Below, piece after piece: positions 32,444-43,446 of a DNA stretch of 64,000 nt. Position 1 is the stretch's first letter. Every line of letters starts with the position of its first letter. The notes beneath the pieces were generated by a model. That model had not been told where the DNA came from, ran no database searches, and was given only the letters and a program-made list of their open reading frames with translations. Made by a program: the position numbers and the translations under genes. Source of the stretch: Gari tellinella (taxonomy: Eukaryota > Mollusca > Bivalvia > Cardiida > Psammobiidae); NCBI GenBank assembly GCA_922989275.2, contig OV277856.1, positions 55,065,358 to 55,129,357 on the forward strand. The letters are read 5' to 3'.

Positions 32444-32539
32444 AACCTTCAGATGCGGTAAGAAGGAATGAAAACCTGCTGCAATCAATTTTGATTCAGA
32501 TTAGATGCAAATTTGAAATATGCAGGCTATTGGGTCAAG

Positions 32540-32660
32540 GGTTAATACTTTCACTGTCTTACTCATTACAATATTACTTTAATAGTCGATTTAAACTTGA
32601 GAAATCAAAGCTGACACCAATTGTTAAATGTATATTTACGTTATGACAGTGAAGAGGTAA
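32540..32660. mobile_element. Family N copy N2 without a hairpin
   Basis: ACTTTCACTGTCTTACTC faces TTATGACAGTGAAGAGG. It has the N1 ends but no core II hairpin between them. Confidence 0.5.
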
Positions 32661-32696
32661 GTGAATTAACTAAATAACTTTAGGTTGACTAGGGCT

Positions 32697-32861
32697 CCAG
32701 ATAAGAGGGAGTAAACTGAACAAGTCCAATATTTTCTCACTCATTTCAACACCCATTAATTCCTATGGTGTTGCTACTCAATAGAATCGTCAGGAAGAGT
32801 TTAATGCTGAAATAGAGATTTTAGTTTCTGAAATACCGGTACTCCCCTTATCTGGAGCCAT
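32697..32861. mobile_element. Family G MITE, copy G3
   Basis: GGCTCCAGATAAGAGGGAGT on the left, ACTCCCCTTATCTGGAGCC on the right; ATGGTGTTGCTACTC inside. Confidence 0.75.
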
Positions 32862-32863
32862 GG

Positions 32864-33120
32864 TTAACCCATTTCCCCATAGCCAGTGTTTCTAGTTTTG
32901 CTGACAGGTATCCACTAAAAAAACCAGTTTGAATCTAATGCAGAATGCACCTGAAGATGCATTCTGCTTTACATTCAGCCTGCTTTCGGCTACCATCTGC
33001 TAGAATATAGAAAAATATTATTGCGATAGATATTCATAACTGTTGGAATTGGAACTATTTTCAACAGTGACTGAATAAATTAAAGGTGTTAAAAGGCGTA
33101 AATATAGGGTAATGGGTAAT
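32864..33120 (+). mobile_element. Family A MITE, copy A7
   Basis: TTAACCCATTTCCCCATAGC to ATAGGGTAATGGGTAA. Hairpin arms GCAGAATGCACC and GATGCATTCTGC. Confidence 0.75.
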
Positions 33121-33186
33121 TAATTGTTTATCAGGTGACAGATATGTTTGAGTATGAAATAGCTATTAGCGTCATTCCCATCATTA

Positions 33187-33348
33187 GGGCTCCAGATAAG
33201 GAGAGTTTTTTAAAAGCTAAAATCTTTATGCTTGCATGGAACCTGATGGTGTGACTTATCATTAGAATCGTCTCGAAGAGTCGATTCTAATGAGTAGTCA
33301 CACCATAGGGTTAAGTGCAGCCAAGAGTTTACCCCTTCTTATCTGGAG
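33187..33348. mobile_element. Family G MITE, copy G4 with a central hairpin
   Basis: GGCTCCAGATAAGGAGAGT and CCCCTTCTTATCTGGAGCC ends. The centre pairs GTGTGACTTATCATTAGAAT with ATTCTAATGAGTAGTCACAC. It lies 43 bp before DECR2 exon 4. Confidence 0.75.
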
Positions 33349-33391
33349 CCCTTGTTGTAATGTCATTGATATATGATATGCTTTCTTGCAG

Positions 33392-33461
33392 CCCAAGAAA
33401 ATCCAAGCCGCAGTTCAACAGGCTATGGACAAGTTTGGCAGAATAGATTTCCTAGTAAACA
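33392..33461 (+). CDS. DECR2: DECR2 coding exon 4, residues 89-112
   Basis: Acceptor TTTCTTGCAG, donor GTAAGTG. Encodes PKKIQAAVQQAMDKFGRIDF then LVN and the first base of Ser112. FGRID.L.N is the SDR beta4 strand leading into the NxAAG active-site loop. Confidence 0.96.
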
Positions 33462-33870
33462 GTAAGTGCAGATAACTCATGAGTACATGCTTCTTATGCA
33501 GAGTGAGTTGTCCTTTCATATTATGTTGTACTTTAAACAATAATAATTATACATGTAGTAAGATAGTTGTACAACACATACTTTCCATGCACCATCTGAC
33601 ACAAAACATTTATTTACCAAGACTAACTTGGCATCTCATCTGGATCCAAACCAATCACAAAAGTCACAAACATATTAGCATAAAAATGGTACCTTAACTT
33701 GCATAGGCCTGAATAATTGAAACGTTTTTGAATTTCTGTTGTTACCTGTCACAAAGGCTAGACTACAGCAAAATGTTTCAGACAATGTAATCAGAACATG
33801 GTAAAACATGTAAGAGGCATGCTAAGACAAGTATGAGGATTATGTTAAGTCGCTTCTGTGGGTGGAAAGT
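33462..33870. other. Intron 4 stretch without recognised features
   Basis: Only a short core II-like trace (GGCATCTCATCTGGATCCAA, 33631-33650) is seen. Confidence 0.4.
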
Positions 33871-33875
33871 CTGAA

Positions 33876-34118
33876 CTCTTTGAACCCTAGTCACGCATAT
33901 ATGCGTCAATTGCACACAGCGTACATGTGAGGAGTACACTTGTCCCATGCAAACAGTGTAGACCCTGATCAGAGGGCTCCTTAAGGAGCCCTCTGATCAG
34001 GGTTTACACTGTTTGTCATTTTGACATATATTGTAAAAATCAACCCTAAAAAGTCAAAACTGGACTAGACTAAATTGAAAATTAGAATTGTCCATTTTAG
34101 GTTTCAGGGGGAAAAGGG
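33876..34118 (+). mobile_element. Family B MITE, copy B4
   Basis: CTCTTTGAACCCTAGTCACG to GGGGGAAAAGGG, followed by TTAA. Hairpin 33952-34017 with the self-complementary loop GGGCTCCTTAAGGAGCCC. Confidence 0.85.
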
Positions 34119-34330
34119 TTAACCAATTACTCCAAAAGTACTACTTTATATGCCTTTAAACTTTTCCTCCAACGAAAAATAGTTTAATTCATACTACACA
34201 TGTATTACAGTATTGAATATGTACCGTAAGAAATGTGTTCTATATTGTAGATGGTTGTTTAAAGTTAAAACAGACTGAAAGTAAAAACAGAATGTGCCTG
34301 AGTGCACTGAAACAGGATCCAAAGGAGTAA
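34119..34330 (-). repeat. Decayed family A copy, reverse
   Basis: TTAACCAATTACTCCAAAAG, ATAGTTTAATTCATAC, AACAGACTGAAAGTAAAAAC and GAATGTGCCTGAGTGCAC trace a damaged A. Confidence 0.6.
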
Positions 34331-34999
34331 AGTGTGAAATAATTCGTTTTAACCCCATAGCCTGTTTCTAATATTGAAGACTTGTGACCTCTTAAAGGCA
34401 CAATCCCGCTCAAATTGGTGTTTAAAACGCGCAATTTCTTATATGTGTGCATTTTCTATGTATTAAAACTAAGTGAAATCGAGTGTAAGAAGCCTGACAT
34501 ATGCACCCACTTCGTAAAGAATCCTACCTAAATGTGTCGAATTCTTATCGTGGTGGTTTACATTATAAGCGGGTTTGTTTACAAATAAGATTACGGGCTG
34601 GTTCCGAGAACTCTCAATCGATCGCATAAAGGTCACGTGATTGATTCGGCCGCGACAATGTGTATTATTGCATCAGTTTAACGGCCAAACTTAAAGGAGT
34701 TGTCTCTCTTTGGTTGTAAAGCACTCGACTTGTATAGAATTATGCAAATGAGCTTTACCGAGTATGTCCGTAAATTTTCGTCGGTATTCAAAAATAAACA
34801 AACTTGATTACTTGTTTCCACAAATTTCACTGTTCGTTAGCAATATTGCTTCAAATATCACCACGTATTACTTCTTTTTATATGGAACGCTTACGATAGT
34901 GACATAAATTTCATGTAAGAAAAATGTTTGATTCTGTTTATGTGGGAGTAATATAGTGGCTTTAAAGGCACATTCTGATTTACTTTCAGCCTGCTTTAA

Positions 35000-36060
35000 G
35001 GTGGTTCGACAGCGGGCGGCCCGCATCTTGAGTTCCGGAAATGCTGATGACTTTCACCTGATCTTTGCGGCACATGCTTATAGTAGAAAATTTACATAAA
35101 GAAAAGTTTGATCTGCTTCAGTGTCTTCTCTGTTAGCGCAGTTGGTACGGTGATTGACTAGCAATTCAAAGGTTCTAGGTTCGATTCCCACTCGCTTCAA
35201 AACTTTTTTTTAATATTGTCCAATTTTATTGACTAGTCAATCCACAATGCAGTGATCAAAGGACAGGCTTTGTTTAGTCACGTAATAATGAATAATATCA
35301 GATGCAAGTATACTATAGTCAAGTGACAACTAAACTTTGTGAGGATTTATAGCCTATATAACAGATGGAGACTTAACACAAGACAAAAGTAATGTTAAAA
35401 GATAGATCCTAAAGGAGATTTATGCATTACTTTTGTTATGCATTAAGCAGTCACCTGTCTTTAAAGATCTACAGGCTACTGTATTCAATGGCCCCTTCTT
35501 ACAGGTTTGACTTATGGTATTGTTTAGAGCTGACGGCATTTTAAAGTTGAACTCAAGGGAGGGTTACTCGTTTTGTGTTAACATTTTGTCAGAATTTCTG
35601 GAAATCATGTATTAAATGTAAATTCCACTGTAGATTTTCATAAAATTTTGTGACTAGTAGAACTAAGTAATATCTATCTAATAAGAGTAAAGTAAAATTA
35701 GTGTATGTTAAACAGCTAGATTTTTGTAATTTGAGATTTAGTGACTTTTTCAGAATTTAATTTTTTTTAAATATTGATATTTCCAGAAAATATGTCATGA
35801 AATATTTTTGTTGCACAATATCTTATAGTCTCTGTACAGTTTACTTGAATGTACAGAAATTATTGAGTTGTATTAGTTTATAAAGAAATTATTCCCATTT
35901 ATTAAAAAGGAGCTTTTCTCGACAAAAGGTCCTGTCAGAAAAAAAACAGTACTGTAAAAAAAAATTATTTTAACGATTTTTCACCCCTGATATGGTATAT
36001 TTCAATTTAATCAAGATTTCAAAGATTTCTGACACGGAATAAGCAGACCCACGAACCACC
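35000..36060. mobile_element. Element K: 1.06-kb TTAA-flanked element with tRNA-like insert
   Basis: TTAA (34996-34999, 36061-36064) flanks GGTGGTTCG and CGAACCACC. The host A sequence CTGCTTTAAGCTACC is restored on removal. It contains a tRNA-like block at 35125-35200 and a weak hairpin at 35389-35433. The second half is AT-rich without ORFs. Confidence 0.75.
35125..35200 (+). repeat. tRNA-like sequence (SINE head or tRNA pseudogene)
   Basis: Box A-like TTAGCGCAGTTGGTACGG (35133-35150) and a perfect box B GGTTCGATTCC (35178-35188). The anticodon loop could read CTAGCAA (AGC, Ala-like), but its stem pairs poorly, so I do not call a functional tRNA. Confidence 0.6.
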
Positions 36061-36176
36061 TTAAGCTACCATCTTCTAGAATATAGAAATTATTTCGTAT
36101 GATACATTTTCATGACTGTATAAATAAAATCTATTTTCTTCAGTGGAGGAATAAATTGTGGTACTGTTTGTTTCAG

Positions 36177-36301
36177 GTGCTGCTGGAAATTTCCTGTGTC
36201 CTGCAGAGAGTCTATCTTTCAATGCGTTCAGAACTGTTATGGATATAGATGCCTTGGGTACATTCAATGTGACCAAAGCAGTGTTTGATGCCTATATGAA
36301 G
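36177..36301 (+). CDS. DECR2: DECR2 coding exon 5, residues 112-153 (active-site loop)
   Basis: Acceptor TTTGTTTCAG, donor GTGAGA. Encodes AAGNFLCPAESLSFNAFRTV then MDIDALGTFNVTKAVFDAYM and Lys153. NSAAGNF (111-117) is the DECR form of the SDR NNAG motif, and LSFNAF.TVMDID..GTFNV is a DECR2 signature. Confidence 0.97.
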
Positions 36302-36348
36302 GTGAGAAAATACTGACTCATTGACCCTTAGTAATGAGTATACATGTA

Positions 36349-36667
36349 CACTGGTAAATACGCCTGTCATACCCCATTTACGCATTAATCTATCCGTAAG
36401 AAACGCATAGTGAACGGTTAACGAACGGTTAATGCCTAATGATTTTACCGCGTTTAAACGCGTGAATAAACGACTAGGAAAGGTGTTTAACAAAACCAAT
36501 GCAGTCTTGGCTGTTGGGTCCGTCAGCTAAGTTATGACCCTTTCATCCGGGCTTTTTTAAACGCGTAAAGAAACGACTAGGAAAGGTGTTTAACAAAACG
36601 GATAATTAATGCATAAGAAACGCTTAAGAAACGCGTAAAGTGGGTAAGAATAGCGTATTTACCACTG
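36349..36667. mobile_element. Element Z: TA-flanked element with two internal direct repeats
   Basis: CACTGGTAAATACGCC on the left, AGCGTATTTACCACTG on the right, TA on both sides. TAAACGACTAGGAAAGGTGT and AACAAAAC occur twice (36470s and 36570s). Many ACGC/GCGT words. Confidence 0.65.
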
Positions 36668-36687
36668 TACTTGTCCTTTACAATCTA

Positions 36688-36927
36688 CAGTGGAGAATCT
36701 GTTATTCTTTCCCGTTTAAATTCAAACGTACACAAAGCACTAAAACGTAGAAAAGAACAACTTTTGGACAATTCTGATAATTCATGTTTATCTTGGTGGC
36801 AAACAGTTTGGAGCCTGAACAGACGCCGGGTTACCCGGCGTCTGATCTGGCTCCAAACTGTTTGCACTGCAAATAATAGTTTTAGCGTAAACGCGTTTAT
36901 TGGGAAAGAATAACAGATTCTCCACTG
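36688..36927. mobile_element. Family F MITE, copy F2
   Basis: TA-flanked CAGTGGAGAATCTGTTATTC and its inverse, with core II hairpin at 36799-36864. Very similar to F1 over its length, so recent spread is likely. Confidence 0.88.
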
Positions 36928-36947
36928 TACCTGTGAAGTAATGAGTA

Positions 36948-37313
36948 CAGTAAAGCCTCTCTATAATAACCTCTAAAACAAAGCATATTTGATTGCATTA
37001 ACTCATTGAGCCCTAGAGATGCATATATGCGTCCTTTACCTGTGAAAAGTACACTTGTCCTATGCAAACAGTGAAGTCCCTGATCAGAGGGCTCCTGCAG
37101 GAGCCCTCTGATTAGGGACTACACTGTTTGTCATTTTGCAATTTATTACAAAAAACAACCTTCAATAGTCTAAAATGAACCAGCCTTTATTGCAAACTTT
37201 AATTGTCTATTGGAAGTGTCAGGGGATAATGAGTTAAATACAGGTAACAGCTTAAAGCAAGGAGCTTTCTGTTTTTAACAAAATGTAGTGTCTGTAATAG
37301 AGAGGTTTGACTG
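36948..37313. mobile_element. Family E MITE, copy E3, carrying Q2
   Basis: TA-flanked CAGTAAAGCCTCTCTATAAT and TAGAGAGGTTTGACTG. Part of core I remains (CAGCTTAAAGCAAGGAGC). Q2 sits in its TTAA. Confidence 0.8.
37002..37233 (+). mobile_element. Family Q MITE, copy Q2 (core II hairpin)
   Basis: TTAA at 36998-37001 and 37234-37237. CTCATTGAGCCCTAGAGATG to GGGGATAATGAG. Hairpin 37064-37131 with loop GGGCTCCTGCAGGAGCCC. Confidence 0.82.
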
Positions 37314-37330
37314 TATACTCATCCTATACA

Positions 37331-38690
37331 AAAAATGTAAGCGGCCCGCTCGGGTGTAGGGGAGAATGACTGATTCAGATTGGTTTAATACTTTTATTTC
37401 GTTGACTTCGTTTGAACCATCCAAACCGTAAAACTGAAAATACAGTTAAAAGCAACTTTACTACCAAATATTGACTTCTCAATTTGCTCCTATATGATTT
37501 GATGCAATAAAGCTTAAGGAGAGCTGCAATTGCTTTGTATGGTATATACACAGCCTTAACAGCGATCCATAAGTATAGATAATAAATGGCAGTTAACTAT
37601 TATGACTAGATCTTTAATACTGATAAGAAATGACTGCGCATGACTATGCATGACTGACATGACTATGCATGACCGACATGACTATGCATGACTGACATGA
37701 CTATACATGACTGATATGACTATGCATCACTGGCATGAATATACAACATGTAAATAATAAAGCTGAACAAGAAACACTTGTAATGAAGGCGTGTCTAGAT
37801 CTACAAGGTGGTAGACGTTAAATTGATTGTAACATAGTACAGCAAAGACCTATTTACTACCACAAACAAGTAAAAGCATACTGCATACACATATACCCAA
37901 TGTTAGTTCAGCAGAGGGCAGATTATATCATGCAGTAAGTTGTAAACTATGTAGATCAAGCACAACTTCTTACAGTATACTTGTAGTTAAACCTTATACA
38001 TACAAATACAATCTATTAACAGTTGACTAGATTGACAATGACTATATTCGTTAAATGTGCAGGTTTATACACCTAACATTTTAATAAACAAAGGGGAAAT
38101 ACTCTTGCAAGAATCAATGATCAATGAATCATGTTAGACAACTCTAGTTGTGGCGCGAAATGGGCCCGCACTGCTAATCATGAACGGTAACTCTATTTGA
38201 ACTTCGAACCACGCTGTCGGTTATGAACGACAACTCTTTCAACACAAAACACCAAAAACTGCCCGTGGGCATTAAACTATTGAGTGACATCTTGCAAAAG
38301 CATTATATACACAATTCTCTAAGTGAAACATTCTAATTAAACATCAAAATAACAAACATTTCTTTAGAAACAATAAATCGGCGACAACTTCCATGCCGGA
38401 ATGTTTGCGCCATGCGGTCTCGGTACAAAACAGTTATATCTACGTCTATATCAATTATCACACACTGACAGCATTACTACGTGTACAAAATAATATTATT
38501 ACCTCGATTCCTCTACCGAGCTGCTGCTTTATTGAGTTTTATCGTTATAATTTGCCTTTTCTTGGCTCCGTTATCGTTGTCGTTTTGTTGTTGAAATTGA
38601 AAGTACCGATTGCGCATGTGCAATCACTATCCGGCTGGGACTAAGTAAAATCACTGTATCAAATTTTCGGCAGCGGTTTCGGCGTAAAAT
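37331..38690. other. Intron 5 stretch, not recognised; contains a short tandem repeat
   Basis: Bases 37633-37740 hold about five ~22-bp units of CATGACTATGCATGACTGA. The rest has no recognisable ORF, ends or promoter. The 83-codon ORF at 38393-38644 has no family I know. Confidence 0.5.
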
Positions 38691-38737
38691 AGCGATGCCA
38701 CAAGGACATTTACAAAAAATGTAAAAAAAATGTACAT

Positions 38738-38830
38738 GTGAAGACAATTATTGTATGCAAACAGTGAAAGAAAAAGATCAGAGGGCTCTTACATGAGTCC
38801 TCTGATCAGGGTCTACACTGTTTGTTTTTT
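38738..38830 (+). repeat. Core II hairpin remnant of family B
   Basis: GCAAACAGTGAAAGAAAAAG and CAGGGTCTACACTGTTTG with GGGCTCTTACATGAGTCC at the tip. The B ends are decayed. Confidence 0.65.
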
Positions 38831-38987
38831 TTGGCAGTAAATTGTCCTATAGGAGCTTTTTGCTTTACTTACATATTGCTTTTACTTTCCACCAGCCTTC
38901 AGCACTATCAATGCAATTCATTCTTGGTCTTTATACAAAACAGTATGGTTAGGGGGCCTAAAGAGCTTACGTGGAGGAAAGGATTAC

Positions 38988-39068
38988 ACCCTTTACTCCA
39001 TATACTTGTTTCTAAGTATGAAGACAGGTGACCACTTAAAGCAGGCTGAAAGTAAAAGAGAGTTTCTA
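38988..39068 (+). repeat. Family A left-end fragment
   Basis: ACCCTTTACTCCATATACTT, GAAGACAGGTGACCACTTAA and GCAGGCTGAAAGTAAAAG; truncated before the hairpin. Confidence 0.6.
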
Positions 39069-39331
39069 TTGGGTGGATTATCACAGTATACACTGTTTTA
39101 AATGCCTGCAGGCACTTGCCATTAATATCAGTAAATCAAATATAGATAGTTCAGTACTTTCCTTGCATACATTAAACACAGTAAGAATTTGTCTTCACTT
39201 TGAACCTCATTTATTATCTTACTTCCGACATAGTTAGTTAAACCCTTTCATCAATTAATAATTGTTGACTGAAAATGACCCCTCTTAAATTTTGAAACTT
39301 ACTTAGCTCTTTGTTTATTTAATAGTTATGC

Positions 39332-39492
39332 AGGTCCCATGCTTATAAAGTGTTTGAGTTCAGTCTGAGTGCATTCTCAAACATTTGATTGGTCAGATTT
39401 GAGCCTAGGCTCAGATCTGACCAATCAAAATTAATGCTTGAGAACAATTTCCAATTCAACTCAAACACTCAAAGTTATAAGCATGGACCCTG
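39332..39492. repeat. 161-bp imperfect palindrome
   Basis: GGTCCCATGCTTATAAAGTG pairs with CTTATAAGCATGGACC, and GATTGGTCAGATTTGAGCC pairs with GGCTCAGATCTGACCAATC. The whole stretch folds into one hairpin; probably a foldback element, with no copy seen elsewhere here. Confidence 0.8.
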
Positions 39493-39714
39493 ATGTAGGA
39501 TTCATGTTACAAAACGTAAGGATCATAATAGGGCCTCATGTTTGTGGGGCCTTATCTTGAACCAGATTTTTTGAAAAGTTCAGTACTAGATTTCAGCTTT
39601 GAAATGTTAACACTTATACATGTATTCTGTTTGATACAACTTGATTTGCATGTATTAATTATTATGCTGAATTTTCAAATAAATTGTAGATCCATCAGTT
39701 TTCTCATATGTACA

Positions 39715-39928
39715 TTAACCCTTAGCCCGCCAAATAAATTGTCGTCTGCTATATTTCTCATCTGCTTCAAGTTTCAAAGTGCTTCAAAGTTGCTCAAAAT
39801 TGCTGAAAATGTTGTCCGAGTGTCAAACAGCTTGGATCCGGATGAGACGCCGAGTTACTCGGCGTCTCATCCAGATCCAAGCTGTTTGCATATGGAGCTA
39901 TAGTCGTGAGTGGCAGGCTAAGGGTTAA
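39715..39928 (+). mobile_element. Family C MITE, copy C2
   Basis: TTAACCCTTAGCCCGCCA to GGCAGGCTAAGGGTTAA, hairpin 39825-39889. Almost identical to C1 across ~200 bp. Confidence 0.9.
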
Positions 39929-39954
39929 ATTTAAAATATTTAAAAGTCTGACAA

Positions 39955-40364
39955 ACATTTAAGACCCTGATCAGAATACTCCTGCAGGAGTCTTCTGATA
40001 TGGGTTTACACTATTTGCATGAAATTTATATACCTGATTCCAGCACTATAAGAGCTAACATTTCCCTCAAATTATTTCTTTGCATGTTGGGTAAATTATT
40101 CCTCTGCAACTATTGTTGTCTGCTTCTGTTCTAAAAATAGATTTTTCAACATTTCTTCTGAAAACAGGTTCAGGGTGTCAAACAGTTTGGATCCCGATCA
40201 GACACCATGGTATGCGGAGTTTCATCTGGATCTATTTTGCACAGATTATCACAATTACGCAATAAGCATGCAAAGTGTTAATGTCCATGTTTTACTGTGT
40301 CCTGAAAATAAGCCATAGGAGGTATACGATATATGATTTGACATGTGGCTGCATTAAACATTTT
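39955..40364. repeat. Decayed core II hairpins and D-like remnant
   Basis: GACCCTGATCAGAATACTCC with GGAGTCTTCTGATATGGG (39962-40009) and GTCAAACAGTTTGGATCCC (40178-40196). AAAGTGTTAATGTCCATG and CCTGAAAATAAGCCATAG match the D2 flank at 46487-46530. Confidence 0.5.
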
Positions 40365-40603
40365 CCCAATACAAGCGCCTTTTAGTGGATATGATTTATT
40401 CTTCTGCTGAAGAAAATAGTTCCAATTTAATCAGTCATGAATATATAGCATTGGGAATAGTTTCTATATTCTAGCACATGGAAGCTTAAAGCAGGCTGGA
40501 AGTAAAGCAGAATGCGCCTTAAGGCGCATTCTGCTTTTCTTTCAACATGCTTTACGTGATCACCTATCTTCAATACTAGAAACAGGCTATCAGGTAAAAG
40601 GTA
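40365..40603 (-). mobile_element. Family A MITE, copy A11
   Basis: ATTTTCCCAATACAAGCGCC to CTATCAGGTAAAAGGTAAAA. Hairpin GCAGAATGCGCCTTAAGGCG with CATTCTGC at 40507-40534. Confidence 0.75.
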
Positions 40604-40923
40604 AAACATTTTGCAATTGAAATAGATGAGGAAGCCCCATGGAGATTTATGCTTCAGATTAATTCTGACAACTAGAGTAACAGCTATATAGAGAATGCAT
40701 TGAAATGGAACTACTGGTAGTTGAACTTACAAATATTTCCTCTATTGAGTTTATATCAGCTCTAGCTTGTTTGACTCCTACACATTTTTCCAAGCTAAAT
40801 ATGACTTGGCCTTGTGTTAACTTAGAAATTAGGGTGAGTTCAATTTATAAGCATCTGTTTACAAACAATGTACCTGTGAAAAGTACACTTGTTATATTGC
40901 AGTACATTCACAAATATCAACCC

Positions 40924-41174
40924 TTAACCTTTTACCCCTTTGCCTGTTTCTAGTTTTGAAGACAGGTGACCACTTAAAGCAGGTTGAAAGTAAAGCAGAA
41001 TTCACCTCTAGGCGCATTCTGCTTTACTTCCAGCCTGCTTTAACCTACCATTTGCTAATATATGGAAAATACTTCTTTTGACACATGTTCATGACCTTAT
41101 AAATTGGAACTATTTTCTTCAGTGGAGGAATAAATTAAATGTGCTAAAAGGGTTTCTATGGAGGAAAGGGTTAA
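40924..41174 (+). mobile_element. Family A MITE, copy A12
   Basis: TTAACCTTTTACCCCTTTGC to TATGGAGGAAAGGGTTAA. The hairpin is slightly mismatched (TTCACCTCTAGGCGCATT). Confidence 0.8.
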
Positions 41175-41371
41175 TAGCCTGTTTAGCCCTTTACCCTATA
41201 GCCTGTTTCTAGGTTTGAAGACAATAGAGCACTAAAAGCAGGTTGAAAGTTTTAAAACACTTTCTGCTTTACTCTTAGCTTGCTTTAACCCTTTACCCAA
41301 AAGCCTGTTTCTAGTTTTGAATACAGGTGACCACTTATAGCAGGTTGAAAGAAAAGCAGAATGGGCTTTAA

Positions 41372-41612
41372 CCCTTTGAACCCTAGTCCTGCATATTGCG
41401 TCCTTTTCAAACAGTGTACATGTGAATAGTACACTTGTCCTGTGCAAACAGTGAAGACCCAGATCAGAGGGCTCCGAAAGGAGCCCTCTGATCAGGGTCT
41501 TCACTGTTTGTCATAATGCCAAACATTGACAAAAACACCCTTAAAAGTCAGAAATGGACTAGACTAAAATGGAAACTGGAATTGTCCATTTAAAGTTTCA
41601 GGGAGGAAAGAG
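41372..41612 (+). mobile_element. Family B MITE, copy B7
   Basis: TTAA at 41368-41371 and 41613-41616. CCCTTTGAACCCTAGTCC to GGGAGGAAAGAG. Hairpin 41443-41509 with loop GGGCTCCGAAAGGAGCCC. Confidence 0.88.
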
Positions 41613-41743
41613 TTAAGCTACCATCTGCTAGGATTTAGAAAATATTTCTCAAGGTACATTTTCATGACTGCATAAATTGGAGCTATTTTCTTCAGTAGAG
41701 GAAAAAATTAAATGTGCTTAAAGGCGGTTCTATGGGGGAAAGG

Positions 41744-43446
41744 CATACATGTGATATCTCCCGATCTGGTCGGGAGCTCCCGAAATTAGACCTCTACTCA
41801 CGATCTCCCGGTCGGGAGACGAAATCTCCCGATATTTCATTAAACCAGGTTCATTTTTTTCAATATGAACTTTTATATCGTTTACCTCGTTCGCCGGGGA
41901 CTAAAATCTTAAAATTTGCCTCAGAGTTCTCTGACTAATCCATACACACCTTATCACCAAACGCTACTGATGCGTGTAAACACGTTACGTAATCGTCGAT
42001 AAGTTGATGAGCGTGTAGCACTATACATGGCATGTATATGGCAGACTGCCAAACAATGTTTGACCACACGCGCCGAGCGGGGTGTCAGATATTGCTTTTA
42101 ATGTGTTGTAGATCTAATTGGTTATCAAAAAAAGTGATTGACAGGTTCGCCCCGAATCGGAGACCTAGCAACGACAAATTTTAGAAGCGGTGATGCGAAG
42201 GATAAAGATCTATGTCGCCGATACGGGTCGGATTAAAATCAGATAATTCTCCGTAAGTTCTGGACAAGCACACATTTTATATGAAAGCTGATCAGAATTT
42301 AACATTTATGAATTGATTTCCACCACAAAATAGTTTGAATATTCACGTAACAGAAACATACTTCGAAAATTATACCGTTACAAAATGACGGGGCGCCTTA
42401 ATATTTGCTATGAGAATCACGCATATTTTGTTAGTCTAAAAAGTTTTCCCCAGCATCGTTTTCTAACAATCAATTAAAATTAAACATTGGACCTAAATTC
42501 TTCTGTTTGTTACATACGATTTGTGCAAATGTATAATTATTAAGTTAGATTTGACAACCAATTACGCTCGTAAAATGGATTTGCAATCAGTTTTCGCGGT
42601 AGAAAATTTAGACGCGTTATTTCGTTGTTAAAACCGCGCCCACTTTATTGCGCTATTAAATGTCTTCTGCAGACTTTGTCTTCTGCAACAATTCTCTCTG
42701 ATTTAATCTTTGTGCATTTTCTTTCAGAAAATATCATCATGGAGAAATCACAAATCTATGATTTCTCCATGATATCATATAGTCATTACTGTCAAACTTT
42801 TTGTAACTAGATAAGATGATGCGGAGTCTCATCTGGATCAGAGACTTAAAAAGTCTCTGTCTGGATCAATACTGTCTGCAAACTTTAATTAATAACAGAT
42901 CAAGTTGTTAAGTTGCTAACTCTTTCTAGATCTACTCCATAGATAGAAATTTCGACCATTTGAACTACTTCATTCATTCTCTCAAGAAAATAGATATAGA
43001 TTCTAGTTCCAGTTTATCTTTACTAGTCATGAATAATATAAGAACCATAAGAAATAGTTCTTATATCCTAGCAGATGGTAGATCTAGCTTAAAGCAGGCT
43101 TAAGCTTTTACTGAAGCAGAATGCTCCTGAAGAGTACTGTATTCTGCTTTACTTTCAGCCTAGATGAGAATAATAGGCCCATTGTCAGTATTATAAAAAC
43201 TATATCTCTGGGTGAAAATTGTTTTGTCTTAGTGGTCTATAGACTTATCTATTCACTGATTTAAAAAATATAAGCATTTAGTGATAAACTTATGGAAATA
43301 GATAAATGTGTTGGATTTTATATCGTCTGCGCCTAGTTTTGTCGCGAAAAAAGTGTCGCGAAAAAAGCTCCCTATTTGGCACCCCAATCTCCCTATTAAA
43401 ATTTCCAGATCTCCCTATTTGGGTCCAAGAAAATATCACATGTATG
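41744..43446 (-). mobile_element. Element H2: 1.70-kb hAT-like element, reverse of H1
   Basis: CATACATGTGATAT ends flanked by an exact 8-bp duplication GGGAAAGG (41736-41743, 43447-43454). The whole interior matches H1 in reverse, including the CTCCCTATTTGG end words and the old core I region at 43010-43170. Extra hairpins in H2: CATGGAGAAATCACAAAT... and CAGAGACTTAAAAAGTCTCTG. No long ORF. Confidence 0.9.

Larger units (their letters stand above)
34351..36160 (+). mobile_element. Family A MITE, copy A9, split by J and K; ends beside exon 5
   Basis: TAACCCCATAGCCTGTTTCT starts it. Element J (~34393-34975; ends TTAAAGGCACAAT and ATAGTGGCTTTAA) and element K interrupt it. It continues GCTACCATCTTCTAGAATAT to TCAGTGGAGGAATAAATTG, 17 bp before the exon 5 acceptor. 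J has an upstream GGTCACGTGATTGATTCGGC and no ORF. Confidence 0.65.

Noticed and set aside
35125..35200. Functional tRNA gene
   Set aside because: A and B boxes are present, but the acceptor stem does not close and the anticodon stem pairs poorly; a SINE head or pseudogene is likelier.
36671..36913. ORFs of 60-120 codons across hairpins (also 16636-16914, 39538-39903, 2103-2345)
   Set aside because: They run through MITE palindromes and recur because the MITEs recur; no conserved protein signal outside repeats.
38393..38644. 83-codon hydrophobic ORF
   Set aside because: No recognised family, no clear promoter or splice context; AT-rich sequence easily gives such ORFs.
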